This document shows, one piece after another, positions 42,840 through 52,251 of a stretch of DNA of 64,000 bases. The notes beneath the pieces were generated by a model. It was not told the DNA's origin, made no database searches, and saw only the letters and a program-made list of their open reading frames with translations. The DNA is from Nitrospiraceae bacterium UBA2600. Lineage in GTDB: Bacteria > Nitrospirota > Thermodesulfovibrionia > Thermodesulfovibrionales > Thermodesulfovibrionaceae. The stretch is taken from NCBI GenBank assembly GCA_002339325.1, contig DDKK01000015.1, forward strand, positions 28,678-92,677, written 5' to 3'. Position 1 is the first letter of the stretch, and each line of letters starts with the position of its first letter. A program made the translations under genes and the position numbers.

Positions 42840-45257
42840 CTAAATATTCTCAACCATCTCCCACACACCGCAGGGGCAGATGCCTACGCAGAATCCGCAG
42901 GCTATGCATTTGTTGTCATCTACTACGTATTCAAATCTGCCATCAGGCTTTTCAACTCTGCTTATAGCACCCCAGAAACAGGTCATCTCGCACATGTGGC
43001 AGTCTCTACAGGAACCGCAGGATAGACACCTCTCTGCCTCTTGCTCAAGGGATGTAACAGCTCGGCAGCGTTCATAGTAGTCAATTTTTATCTTTTCATA
43101 GGGGATACGGGGTCTTAAGTCTCTTGTAATTGGGGCATGCATGAGTTCTCCATGGAGATATTCTGCAAGAAGTCTTCCATGTCCTATTGCATGGGTTACA
43201 AGTCCAAGTCCTGTTACATCGCCGATTGCAAAAACTTTAGGATGGGATGTCTGGAAGAATTCATTTATTACAAGCCAGCCTTTCTCAGTATGAATCTGGT
43301 GAGGGATAAAGTCTAAGTCAGGCATATCACCTATTGCCATTATTACAAAATCAGCATCAAGATTTGTTCCGTCAGTGAAGTATATTTTTTTCTCCTCTGG
43401 TACATATTTTTCTGTTATTTTAGGCCATATAATCTCCACACCTTTCTGTTTTGCATACTGAAGTTCAGCGCCATAGGCAGCTGGTTTCTGAATATCAACT
43501 GCCGTAACCGATGCTGCACCACAGAGGAATGCCTCAACTCCTGTATCCATTCCTACATTTCCAGCACCAATTATTACTACTCTCTTACCTTGCAAGTCAT
43601 AGGTTTTTCCTCTGTTTATATCTCTCATGAACTCATAGGCTGAGACAGTATGTTCAGAGCCAGGGAAAGGAACTTTCCTTGGTTTATGAGCACCTACTGC
43701 TATGATTATGAATTCATACTCCTTGAGAAGCTGCTCAAATAGCTCTTTTGTGACCTTCGTATTGAGCCTTATGTCAGTTACTACTTCTTTAAATCGCTCT
43801 ATTTCCCTGTGAAGTATCTCTTTGTTTAGTCTATGCTCGGGAATACAGAGCTCAATTTTACCTCCAATTTTATCTGTTGCCTCAAAAATTGTTACATCAT
43901 GTCCTTTAAGGCTAAGTTGCCAAGCTGCAGACATTCCTGCAGGTCCTGCACCAATTATGGCTACTTTGTGTCCAGTAGTTTTTGGTTTCTTAGGTGCTGG
44001 AAGCTCAAGAGATGCTTTACCGAACTCTTTAACAGAAATGGGCATATCAATTATTCCACGGGTACATGCCTGCATACAAAGATTTGGACATATCATTCCA
44101 CAGACTGTTGCTGGTAAGGGGCTGTATTCAAGAACCATCTCTATTGCCTCTTTTACTTTGCCCAGTCTAATCAGGGCAGTTCTCTTATGAGTTGGTATGT
44201 GAGTAGGACAGCTGTATGCACAAGGTGGTGCATACTTTTCATTTGCCCAAATGGGTTTATATCTACGGTACTCACCAGTTACGATGTATGGAATAATTGT
44301 TGGTTCGTGGTCAACATATTCGGCAAAGATTCCGCCCTTTCCAACTTCCTTTTCCCAGTAGTTTTTCCTGAACTCATCCATTGATACCTTAAACCACCTT
44401 CTCTGCCTTCTCTCTTGAGGTGTGTATGGGACAAGTTTATGCCATTCATTTGGGCTCTTTGTAAGTTCATCGTAAAGTTCAATTCTTTCTATTGCAGTAA
44501 GATAGGGCTTAAGATTTTCACAGAGCCAATTCCAGTCCTGCTCAGTTATCTCAAGGAGTTTCACATCTCTCTCTGAATATCCGTCAATTCTACCACGGAA
44601 ATAGATAACTCCGCCGACCATTCCTACACAGGGTCTATATCCAAGGACACTTCTTGGATTTCTTGGATTTACTCCGCATATTACTGCAATTCCACCAGCC
44701 TTAAACTCAGCGAATGAGTCACCCACATCTCTTAAATACCAAGACTGGGGTGGGTCAAAGCGAGGGTTATGTTTAGTCATTGTATCACAACGGGCACCAC
44801 CACTTCCCTGAACATAGAGAATTCCCTGGGCAGCGGCATTCCATGCTCCGTTTGTTGCATCACCAAGCACTGTAATCTTTGCTCCACAGTTAAGCCATCC
44901 TACGTCATCGGAGACACCACCTTTGATAACTATCTCTGTTCCGAACATTCCCATGGAACCACATCTTTGCCCAACTGGACCTTCAATTGTAATCCTTATT
45001 GGCTCTCCCTGAGGATAGAGTCTTCCTCCAATTCCATGCTGTCCGTCTGCATGTATATGAAGATTTCTTGCACCATCTCTTACTGATTCCTGAATAAACT
45101 CCTCAAGAATTCTTGAGGGAACTCTTTTTCCGTTAATATTGCCGTATATGGTGACAGTTCTTGAATCAGTCCATCTTACAGCATCCTTATAGGAAATCAC
45201 TGACTCATGGAGTCCAACCTTTGGTGTTTCTTTTTGTTCTTTTCTTTTAGCAGGCAT
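42840..45257 (-). CDS. Split glutamate synthase: GXGXG domain fused to a GltD-like FAD/NAD(P) oxidoreductase and ferredoxin
   Basis: This 805-residue fusion has an N-terminal GXGXG beta-helix domain (about 20-250), which in ordinary GltB is the C-terminal domain. A GltD-like part follows, with a cysteine cluster (TVCGMICPNLCMQACTRG), FAD motif GAGPAGMSAAW and NAD(P) motif IGAGNVGMDTG. The end has ferredoxin clusters CGSCRDCHMCEMTC and CIACGFCVGICPCG. It should pass electrons from NAD(P)H or ferredoxin to the FMN subunit. It overlaps the FMN-subunit gene by 11 bases and is the last gene of the operon. Confidence 0.87.
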   Translation of the reverse strand: MPAKRKEQKETPKVGLHESVISYKDAVRWTDSRTVTIYGNINGKRVPSRILEEFIQESVRDGARNLHIHADGQHGIGGRLYPQGEPIRITIEGPVGQRCGSMGMFGTEIVIKGGVSDDVGWLNCGAKITVLGDATNGAWNAAAQGILYVQGSGGARCDTMTKHNPRFDPPQSWYLRDVGDSFAEFKAGGIAVICGVNPRNPRSVLGYRPCVGMVGGVIYFRGRIDGYSERDVKLLEITEQDWNWLCENLKPYLTAIERIELYDELTKSPNEWHKLVPYTPQERRQRRWFKVSMDEFRKNYWEKEVGKGGIFAEYVDHEPTIIPYIVTGEYRRYKPIWANEKYAPPCAYSCPTHIPTHKRTALIRLGKVKEAIEMVLEYSPLPATVCGMICPNLCMQACTRGIIDMPISVKEFGKASLELPAPKKPKTTGHKVAIIGAGPAGMSAAWQLSLKGHDVTIFEATDKIGGKIELCIPEHRLNKEILHREIERFKEVVTDIRLNTKVTKELFEQLLKEYEFIIIAVGAHKPRKVPFPGSEHTVSAYEFMRDINRGKTYDLQGKRVVIIGAGNVGMDTGVEAFLCGAASVTAVDIQKPAAYGAELQYAKQKGVEIIWPKITEKYVPEEKKIYFTDGTNLDADFVIMAIGDMPDLDFIPHQIHTEKGWLVINEFFQTSHPKVFAIGDVTGLGLVTHAIGHGRLLAEYLHGELMHAPITRDLRPRIPYEKIKIDYYERCRAVTSLEQEAERCLSCGSCRDCHMCEMTCFWGAISRVEKPDGRFEYVVDDNKCIACGFCVGICPCGVWEMVENI

Positions 45258-46914
45258 AGCTTATCTCCAACCTTTCTGCCATTTCCTTATCATCTATACT
45301 TAAACCGTCAGACATTCCAATTGGAAGCTCTGTGCTTCTTCCCATCGGTGCAAATATCTTACGAAGCTCTACATCAGCAGCCTTAAAGACCTCTACCACT
45401 CTTTCTGCTACTTTATCGGGATCAAGACGCCTATAAAGCTTTGGGTCTTGAGTTGCAATTCCTCTTGGACATTTACCAGTGTTACACATGTTGCAGCGGT
45501 TATACTCATCTCCAAGGCAGTCAGCTGTAGCCTGCATTATGTATTTTCCTATGGCAACAGCTGATGCACCAAGCATAATTAGAGCTGCTGTATTAGCTGC
45601 AAGATTGCCTTTTTTACCAATTCCTCCTGCAGCAATAAGAGGAAGCTCATTCTGTTTACCCTGCTTTACGAGGTCAAGGTAGCATTCTCTAATGTTTGAT
45701 GCAATAGGATGTCCCATTTTATCAAGGGATACATTGTATGCTGCTCCTGTTCCACCGTCTTCTCCGTCTATGCAGAGCGCTGCGGCATAGGGATTACGGG
45801 CAAGGTTATTTAACACTGCCTTGGCAGTTCTTGTTCCTGAGATTTTCGGATAAACAGGCACTCTGAAGCCAAAAGCCATGGACATGGACTGAATCATCTT
45901 CATAACAGCCTCTTCTATAGAATACTTTGTCTGGTGCGTAGGCGGAGAGGGAAGGTCAACAAACTTTGGCACACCTCTAATTTCAGCAATTAGCTTAATT
46001 ACCTTTGGTGCCATAAGAAGTCCACCGTCACCAGGTTTTGCACCCTGACCGTACTTTATCTCAATTGCTGCTGGGTCTTCAGTCATGTAAGGCAATGTAT
46101 GAATAATGCTATCCCAGCCAAAATAACCAGAGGCAATCTGAAGGATGAAATACTTTACGTATCTTGATTTAAGAAGTCTTGGAGGGAATCCTCCTTCACC
46201 AGAGCACATGACAACAGGAATTCCTTCAACTTCATTTAAGTAAGCCACACCCATAGCAAGTCCTTCCCACATGTGAGGCGAGAGCGCTCCAATTGACATG
46301 CTACCAATCATTATTGGGAATATCTCTCTTACAGGTGGAATGAACTTACCTGAAGATTTATCAACTACGAGTCTGCCATCTTCAACTTTAAGGGGTAATT
46401 CCTCTGGTGGAAGAATTCTTCCAATGTAGGAGCGAACTCTGAATTCATGTCTTCCTGCATCCAAGGCAGGGTCTGTAAGCATAGATATTCTTGTAAATTT
46501 TATTCTGTCAAGGGTAGATACACCGGGGTCATTTCTTCTACCACCTCTTTTATATCCTTCACCGCCACGATTTTTGTAGAATAGAAATTTATTTTGAGGA
46601 TTGTATTCAGGTTCAATAGCATTATTGGGACAGACAAGGGCACACATGGCACAGCCTGTGCAGTAGTTCTCCATATTGTCAACCTGTTCAATCACATGAA
46701 TGATTCTTCTTACAGGTCTTGGCTTTGGTGTGTCTCCTCCTGATTCGATAACTCTCATGTATTTTACAGCAGGCTTAATCGCACCGTTTGGACATACAGC
46801 AGTGCACTGCCCACAACGTTTACAACGGTCTTCTCTCCATCTAACAATGTAGGGAAATTCTTTTATGGTTAATTTATGATTGTAGTCAAGCTTTAAGCCT
46901 GTAGCTGGTTCCAT
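45247..46914 (-). CDS. Split glutamate synthase, FMN-binding synthase subunit with ferredoxin domain
   Basis: This 555-residue subunit makes glutamate from 2-oxoglutarate and ammonia delivered by the amidase subunit. The N-terminal ferredoxin domain has two [4Fe-4S] motifs (CKRCGQCTAVCP and CTGCAMCALVCP). The FMN TIM-barrel contains GEGGFPPRLLKSR, GDGGLLMAPKV and DGEDGGTGAAY, and the conserved cluster is CNMCNTGKCPRGIA. This is the archaeal-type GltB layout. It overlaps the amidotransferase gene upstream by 22 bases. Confidence 0.9.
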   Translation of the reverse strand: MEPATGLKLDYNHKLTIKEFPYIVRWREDRCKRCGQCTAVCPNGAIKPAVKYMRVIESGGDTPKPRPVRRIIHVIEQVDNMENYCTGCAMCALVCPNNAIEPEYNPQNKFLFYKNRGGEGYKRGGRRNDPGVSTLDRIKFTRISMLTDPALDAGRHEFRVRSYIGRILPPEELPLKVEDGRLVVDKSSGKFIPPVREIFPIMIGSMSIGALSPHMWEGLAMGVAYLNEVEGIPVVMCSGEGGFPPRLLKSRYVKYFILQIASGYFGWDSIIHTLPYMTEDPAAIEIKYGQGAKPGDGGLLMAPKVIKLIAEIRGVPKFVDLPSPPTHQTKYSIEEAVMKMIQSMSMAFGFRVPVYPKISGTRTAKAVLNNLARNPYAAALCIDGEDGGTGAAYNVSLDKMGHPIASNIRECYLDLVKQGKQNELPLIAAGGIGKKGNLAANTAALIMLGASAVAIGKYIMQATADCLGDEYNRCNMCNTGKCPRGIATQDPKLYRRLDPDKVAERVVEVFKAADVELRKIFAPMGRSTELPIGMSDGLSIDDKEMAERLEISYAC

Positions 46915-48002
46915 ACCTTAACCTCCTTAGCCTCCGGTGATACAATCACCATATCATACTTCATTGGATATATATCCTTAGATTTATCTCTTTCAGGAAT
47001 TACTTTATCAAGACCACAAAGCTCTGACATAAGGGCATACTTACCTTTAACTCCGCCTACAACTCCTGGTCTTAGTTTCTTCGCATCCTGAACCATAAAA
47101 CAGGTTCCATCGGGAATAAATCCGATTACCATATTAGGACCGTCAATGCAAAGGGGTCTAAGTGACTGCTTAATTAGGGATAGGGCTTCTCTGTCAGGTC
47201 TCTGTTCAATCTCCTGCCATTTAAGAGGAGTAATTACATCTTTATAATATGTAAGTGGAAAGCCAAGTCTTTTATTGGTGTAATGAAGGATGTGACAGAA
47301 AACTTCACTGTCAGAGTTGTATCCCATGTATCCAGGAAAGCCTCTGCTCATCAAAAACTCTCTTATGGGAACAAAGGCTGTGTTTTCACCATTTGTCATA
47401 GTGCAGTAACCCTGAAGGAAAAAGGGATGGCATGCATAAAGATATATCTGATAATTAGTGTTCTGGCGCCCCTGAGCAAAAATGACCTTTGCCTTAAGAA
47501 TATCTTTATCTAATCCGAAAAACTCTGCTACCTCAAGGGGGTCACCGACTTCTTTGAGAGTTATAACATCTGGGTAGAAGGAGAAAACAAAAATTGATTC
47601 ATCGGCTTCTCCCATTCTTCTTAAGGCAAGACGAGTATTCATCAAAAGCTGTTCTTTCTCCTCAAAGGGTTTGTCTTTCCACTCTTCAGGATAATCATAG
47701 ACACCGGCAAAGTAGAAATCCCTTGCCACTATTCCTTTAACAGGTTTTATTTTTGGTCTCCATCGGTAAATCAATTTGAACCCCATCTCATCCATGTAGG
47801 CATCAAGAACTTCTCTACCCCTATTTGAACATATTCCAGATAGAATTGGATAATCTTTTAGGTCCTTGAAATCTCCACCAAGGTCTTTAAGGGTAAGTCC
47901 TAGTCCAGAGCCATCATGCCCTTCTTTCATTGTTTCAAGGGCAAGGATGTTCTCCATAGGTGAAAAATACTTTGAAGAGCTTATCGCTGCAAGTCTACAC
48001 AT
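46893..48002 (-). CDS. Split glutamate synthase, class II glutamine amidotransferase subunit
   Basis: This 369-residue Ntn-type amidotransferase releases ammonia from glutamine. The nucleophile is the Cys directly after the initiator Met (MCRLAAIS), and later features are the NRGREVLDAY region and MTNGENTAFVP. In standard bacteria this is the N-terminal domain of one large GltB; here it is its own gene. It is first in the operon. Confidence 0.88.
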   Translation of the reverse strand: MCRLAAISSSKYFSPMENILALETMKEGHDGSGLGLTLKDLGGDFKDLKDYPILSGICSNRGREVLDAYMDEMGFKLIYRWRPKIKPVKGIVARDFYFAGVYDYPEEWKDKPFEEKEQLLMNTRLALRRMGEADESIFVFSFYPDVITLKEVGDPLEVAEFFGLDKDILKAKVIFAQGRQNTNYQIYLYACHPFFLQGYCTMTNGENTAFVPIREFLMSRGFPGYMGYNSDSEVFCHILHYTNKRLGFPLTYYKDVITPLKWQEIEQRPDREALSLIKQSLRPLCIDGPNMVIGFIPDGTCFMVQDAKKLRPGVVGGVKGKYALMSELCGLDKVIPERDKSKDIYPMKYDMVIVSPEAKEVKVWNQLQA

Positions 48003-48048
48003 TATAAATCTCCACTTTCAATTTTCCATCGGCAAAAGGTTGCCATAT

Positions 48049-48054
48049 ATTATA
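48049..48054 (-). promoter_or_regulatory. Candidate -10 box of the glutamate synthase operon
   Basis: TATAAT on the minus strand lies about 46 bases before the amidotransferase ATG. A TTGACA occurs upstream (48078-48083), but 23 bases away, too far for a normal pair. A short hairpin (GGCAA, loop of 4, TTGCC) lies in the leader. Confidence 0.4.
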
Positions 48055-48097
48055 CCTTATATAAAAACATACATTTTTGTCAAACTTAAACTTTTGT

Positions 48098-49243
48098 TCA
48101 GTCAGGATTGTGAAGAATCTTTATGTAACAGTCTTTCGGTATTCTTACTTTTTTATCAGAGAGAAATTTATATTTATCAATAGAAAAATAAGAGCCTTTT
48201 CTAATACTAAGCCAACTTTCTTTCTCTGAAAAATCTCTTTTCAGTTTTTCCATATCAATTAATTCTCCTCTCCAGCATGCCCATAACCTGCTTTTTCCCT
48301 TCTCATTTAGCAGATGACTCGTGTTCTTTACTATTTCACCTTGCCATTCAAATGTATCAGATATATTTATTTTGTCCTTTCTCAATATACAGTAACTAAA
48401 CTTAAGATAGTTTATCTGCAAACCTACTGCACTTAGAAATTTTAGATATTCCGGTGAAGCCCATCTTCTCTCTTCATAGCACCAGTTATTTACCTTAAGA
48501 GCAGCGCAGGGAAGGTCATTAAGACAGGGACTGTATGGATAAAAATTGAACTCCTTGATAAGCTCATCCCTTAGGCTATGAAGCCTCATTGAAGCTTTCT
48601 TCGTGCCCGGCTCAACTATGATAATGGTAAATTCAGGATTTTTATAAGTAAAAGGCCTAATGAAGCTTAAAAAATCCTCTTTACTGATTTCATTTTTATC
48701 AAACAACTCACCTACGGAGTTAGAAAAAATCATAATATCTGGATTTAATTCTCTCAGTTGATTATAGACTTTAATGTTAGCAGCGCTTGCATTGATAAAA
48801 TTGAAGTTTAAAGATAATCCCTTAACAGAACTATTTTTAATTAACTTTTCGCCCACCTTAATTGCCTTTTCTTCCTGCTCTATGCCTACATATCTAATGT
48901 ACTGCAATTGCCTTCTATAGTTACTGATAACGTCTAAAATTGCAACTACGGCAGGTGCCGGTCCGCAGCCGATATCAACTATTTTAATATCTTTTTTATC
49001 GAACACCTGAGGATGCATCAATAGTTCACAAAAAAGACTCCGAATTTTTGAAAGGGTCAATGGAACAAAATAAAGAAGATAGCCTTTTAACAATTCTTCG
49101 TCTCTCATGTAATTAAGAGGAAGACTGTCTTCAGCATTTTTAAAAATATCTGAAATTCTGAAAATAGCATTTTTAATCTCTTGCTTTGAAGGTTTTTTGT
49201 CTTTAAAGGTAAGCTCTAAGAGAAAATTATATAACTTTTCCAA
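48098..49243 (-). CDS. Rsm22-like SAM-dependent methyltransferase
   Basis: This 381-residue protein has a Rossmann-type methyltransferase core (IVDIGCGPAPAVVAIL) and then the Rsm22 signature region: VEPGTKKAS followed by SPCLNDLPCAALKVNNWC. Rsm22 proteins are associated with the small ribosomal subunit, chiefly in mitochondria; bacterial homologues are little studied and may carry an Fe-S cluster. It lies between HU and the glutamate synthase operon on the same strand, with gaps of about 70 and 95 bases. Confidence 0.72.
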   Translation of the reverse strand: MEKLYNFLLELTFKDKKPSKQEIKNAIFRISDIFKNAEDSLPLNYMRDEELLKGYLLYFVPLTLSKIRSLFCELLMHPQVFDKKDIKIVDIGCGPAPAVVAILDVISNYRRQLQYIRYVGIEQEEKAIKVGEKLIKNSSVKGLSLNFNFINASAANIKVYNQLRELNPDIMIFSNSVGELFDKNEISKEDFLSFIRPFTYKNPEFTIIIVEPGTKKASMRLHSLRDELIKEFNFYPYSPCLNDLPCAALKVNNWCYEERRWASPEYLKFLSAVGLQINYLKFSYCILRKDKINISDTFEWQGEIVKNTSHLLNEKGKSRLWACWRGELIDMEKLKRDFSEKESWLSIRKGSYFSIDKYKFLSDKKVRIPKDCYIKILHNPD

Positions 49244-49311
49244 AACCGAGCATCTCAGATTATCCAGAGGGAGGCTAACATACTAACCTCCCTCTGAGCT
49301 AAAATATCTTA

Positions 49312-49584
49312 TTACTTTACAGCTTCCTTTAATGATTTACCAGCGGTAAATTTTGGAACTTTTGTGGCGGGGATTTTAATCTCTTGGCCTGTCCGAGGAT
49401 TTCTACCCTTTCTTGCTTTTCTTTTTGAAACATAAAAACTTCCAAAACCAACAAGTGTTACCTTATCTCCTTTTTTAAGAGATTCCTTAACAGCATCAAT
49501 CATGGCATCAAGAGCTTTTCCTGCTTCAGCTTTTGTCAAACCTGCTTTGCTTGCAATCTTACCAATCAAATCTGCTTTTGTCAT
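49312..49584 (-). CDS. hup: HU-family DNA-binding protein
   Basis: This 90-residue histone-like protein bends and compacts DNA. It starts MTKADLIGKIASKAGLTKAE and has the conserved VGFGSFYVSKRKARKGRNP arm, with PKFTAGKSLKEAV at the C-terminus. Length and sequence are typical. GGAGG precedes the ATG, and a promoter lies about 45 bases upstream. Confidence 0.96.
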   Translation of the reverse strand: MTKADLIGKIASKAGLTKAEAGKALDAMIDAVKESLKKGDKVTLVGFGSFYVSKRKARKGRNPRTGQEIKIPATKVPKFTAGKSLKEAVK

Positions 49585-49627
49585 AACTTCTACCTCCTTT
49601 TATATTGATAAATATAGCTTGATGTAA

Positions 49628-49656
49628 ACAATAACAAATTTTTCACATAATGTCAA
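49628..49656 (-). promoter_or_regulatory. Promoter of the HU gene
   Basis: On the minus strand TTGACA (49651-49656) and TATTGT (49628-49633) are separated by 17 bases, giving a leader of about 40 bases before the HU ATG. Confidence 0.65.
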
Positions 49657-49735
49657 GTATTTTTTTGAATTTAAATAAAAAATTTTTCTTAATTTTTCAC
49701 ATAAAGAGCAAGGGATTTTTCAACGGCAAGAAGTT

Positions 49736-49741
49736 TATAAT
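49736..49741 (+). promoter_or_regulatory. -10 box of rpsO
   Basis: TATAAT on the plus strand lies about 100 bases before the rpsO ATG. The -35 is not clear. The transcript would contain the structured leader at 49759-49776. Confidence 0.4.
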
Positions 49742-49758
49742 GCCATAAAAATACACTT

Positions 49759-49776
49759 TAAAGCCTTGAGGCTTTA
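49759..49776 (+). promoter_or_regulatory. Hairpin in the rpsO mRNA leader
   Basis: TAAAGCC, loop TTGA, GGCTTTA forms a perfect 7-base stem. A second inverted pair (TTAATTTT and AAAATTAA) follows close to the ribosome-binding site. S15 controls its own mRNA through leader structures in many bacteria, so this may be such an element; no family match was made. Confidence 0.4.
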
Positions 49777-49837
49777 CTAAAATCTTAATTTTATGTTAAT
49801 TTTTAAAATTAATCCTATAGGAAAGGTGGTGAAGAAA

Positions 49838-50107
49838 ATGGCAATTTCTACTGAGAGAAAAAGAGAAATAATTGAAAATTTCAAAACCCATGCCTCTGAC
49901 ACAGGTTCTCCAGAGGTTCAGATTGCATTGATGACCGAAAGAATCAACTATCTTACCGAGCATTTTAAAACACACAAAAAAGACCATCACTCCAGAAGAG
50001 GGCTAATCAAATTAGTAGCCCAAAGAAGAAAGCTTTTAAACTATCTTAAAAAAATTGACAGAGAAAGATACGGCAAGATAATTGAGAGACTTAGCCTAAG
50101 AAAATAA
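49838..50107 (+). CDS. rpsO: 30S ribosomal protein S15
   Basis: This is the primary 16S rRNA-binding protein of the small-subunit platform. It has 89 residues, the exact usual length, starting MAISTERKREIIENFKTHA with DTGSPEVQIALMTERI and the DHHSRRGL motif. The frame is open back to 49793, but GGTGG lies correctly before the ATG at 49838 and S15 proteins begin there. pnp follows after 16 bases, the standard rpsO-pnp order. Confidence 0.97.
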   Translation: MAISTERKREIIENFKTHASDTGSPEVQIALMTERINYLTEHFKTHKKDHHSRRGLIKLVAQRRKLLNYLKKIDRERYGKIIERLSLRK

Positions 50108-50123
50108 CTTAAAAGAGGTCAAG

Positions 50124-52247
50124 GTGGAAGTAGAAATAGAGATTAAAGGGAAGAAAGTTGTTTTACAAACTGGCTTTATTGCAAGGCAAACAGATGCTTC
50201 GGTGTTGGCAAAATATGGCGATACTTATGTCTTATGCACTGTTGTTGCAGAAAAAAGCCCTAAAGAGAGCGTAGATTTTGTTCCTTTAACTATTGATTAT
50301 CAGGAAAAGGCTTACTCTGCCGGAAAAATTCCAGGAGGTTTCTTTAAAAGGGAGGGAAAACCTACAGATAGAGAAGTATTAGTCTCCCGCCTTATTGACA
50401 GACCAATAAGACCTCTTTTCCCAGAGGGTTATAACTACGAAACCCAAGGCATAGCGTCAGTGCTTTCCTACGGTGATGAAAATATCGCTGATATTTTAAG
50501 CATAATCGGTATGTCCGCAGCACTGACCATATCAGATATTCCTTTTCTTGGACCTGTTGGCGCCGTAAGAGTAGGAAAGATTGGAGACGAATTTATTCTC
50601 AATCCTGACAATACGGAAATTGAAAAAAGCTCTCTTAATCTTGTTGTTGCCGGCACTGAAGAGGCTGTTACAATGGTAGAGGGAGGAGCTACCGAATGTA
50701 GCGAAGAAACACTTGTAGAAGCACTCAAATTCGCTCATATTCACATTAAAGAAACTATATACCTGCAAAAAGAACTTCAACAAAAAATCGGCAAGCCAAA
50801 AAGAACAATACAACAAACTGATAATTTGCAGGAATTAAAAGACTTAATCAAGACATATATAAATGAAAAAATTGAGAAAGCTCTTTTCATCAAAGAAAAA
50901 TTAATAAGACAAAGTTCAATAGAAGAGTTATTAACAGACTGCCTAAATACATTCAATACAGAAGAGTTTAGGTTAAAACTATTCGGCAATAAGGACAAAG
51001 ACATCTCCACTGATATAGCAAAAATATTTGACAAAATAGTTAAAGAATTCTTGCGGCAAGCAATAATACAAAAAGGTATCAGGGTGGATGGAAGAAAACC
51101 CGATGAAATAAGAGCCATAAGCTGTGTGACTGGAATACTACCAAGAGTTCACGGTTCTGCCCTTTTCACAAGAGGAGAAACGCAAGCTCTTGTAGCGACC
51201 ACTCTTGGAACTTCAGAGGATGAGCAGAAAGTTGATTCACTGGAAGGAGAAGTTTCGAAGTCTTTTATGCTCCATTATAATTTTCTCCCATTTAGCGTAG
51301 GAGAAGTTAAACCCCTCAGAGCTCCAGGAAGAAGAGAAATAGGTCATGGCTATCTTGCAGAAAGGGCGTTAAGTTATGTAATTCCCTCTAAAGAGGAGTT
51401 CCCCTACACCATAAGAGTTGTCTCGGATATACTTGAATCGAATGGTTCTTCGTCAATGGCAACAGTATGTGGAGCAACTCTATCTCTCATGGATGCAGGA
51501 GTACCAATAAAAGCACCCGTTGCAGGAGTTGCAATGGGTTTAATAAAAGAGGGAGATAAAACAGTAATACTCACCGATATTCTGGGAATGGAAGACCATT
51601 ACGGAGATATGGATTTTAAGGTAGCAGGCACTGAAAATGGAATTACAGCTTTTCAAATGGATGTTAAAATTTCTGGAATAGATTATGAGACATTTAACAG
51701 AGCACTTCAACAGGCCAAAGAAGCAAGACTTTTTATACTTAAGAAAATGTCAGAAACCATATCATCACCAAAAAAAGAACTTTCACCCTTTGCCCCAAGA
51801 ATATACACTATTCAAGTCAAGCCAGAAAAAATAAGAGACATAATTGGAACTGGCGGAAAAGTAATAAAAGGGATTATTGAAGAGACTGGTGTCAAAATCG
51901 ACATCGAAGACAAAGAAGGAATTGTTAAAATCGCATCCTCCAATGAAGCCTCTGCTCTTAAAGCAATAGAGATAATAAAAGGTATTACGCAAGAGGCAGA
52001 GCTTGGCAAGATTTACATGGGTAAGGTCACAAGGATAGTTGATTTTGGAGCTTTTGTGGAAATCTTACCTGGCGTTGAAGGCCTTCTTCATATTTCACAG
52101 CTTGCCGATAAAAGAGTGCAGAAAGTCTCTGATATAATTAAAATTGGCGAGAAAATTCCCGTCAAAGTTATTGAAATAGACGAGTTGGGAAGGACTCGTT
52201 TAAGCAGAAAAGAAGCACTTAAAGAAATAGAAGGCAAATCCTCATAA
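50124..52247 (+). CDS. pnp: Polynucleotide phosphorylase
   Basis: This 3'-5' exoribonuclease phosphorolytically degrades RNA in mRNA turnover. It has 707 residues, normal. Two RNase PH domains flank a helical domain (GGFFKREGKPTDREVL in the first; RADGRKP-type VDGRKPDEIR in the second). The KH domain has IRDIIGTGGKVIK and the C-terminal S1 domain has GKVTRIVDFGAFVEI. It starts with GTG after AAGAGG and lies directly behind rpsO. Confidence 0.97.
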   Translation: MEVEIEIKGKKVVLQTGFIARQTDASVLAKYGDTYVLCTVVAEKSPKESVDFVPLTIDYQEKAYSAGKIPGGFFKREGKPTDREVLVSRLIDRPIRPLFPEGYNYETQGIASVLSYGDENIADILSIIGMSAALTISDIPFLGPVGAVRVGKIGDEFILNPDNTEIEKSSLNLVVAGTEEAVTMVEGGATECSEETLVEALKFAHIHIKETIYLQKELQQKIGKPKRTIQQTDNLQELKDLIKTYINEKIEKALFIKEKLIRQSSIEELLTDCLNTFNTEEFRLKLFGNKDKDISTDIAKIFDKIVKEFLRQAIIQKGIRVDGRKPDEIRAISCVTGILPRVHGSALFTRGETQALVATTLGTSEDEQKVDSLEGEVSKSFMLHYNFLPFSVGEVKPLRAPGRREIGHGYLAERALSYVIPSKEEFPYTIRVVSDILESNGSSSMATVCGATLSLMDAGVPIKAPVAGVAMGLIKEGDKTVILTDILGMEDHYGDMDFKVAGTENGITAFQMDVKISGIDYETFNRALQQAKEARLFILKKMSETISSPKKELSPFAPRIYTIQVKPEKIRDIIGTGGKVIKGIIEETGVKIDIEDKEGIVKIASSNEASALKAIEIIKGITQEAELGKIYMGKVTRIVDFGAFVEILPGVEGLLHISQLADKRVQKVSDIIKIGEKIPVKVIEIDELGRTRLSRKEALKEIEGKSS

Positions 52248-52251
52248 TCCA

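Noticed and set aside
43833..45086. Several plus-strand open frames rich in Cys, His and Ser
   Set aside because: They are antisense to the glutamate synthase gene, without ribosome-binding sites, and their odd composition comes from reading the opposite strand.
48049..48083. TTGACA and TATAAT as a paired promoter for the glutamate synthase operon
   Set aside because: The spacer is 23 bases, too long for a normal sigma-70 promoter; only the -10 was kept, as a weak call.
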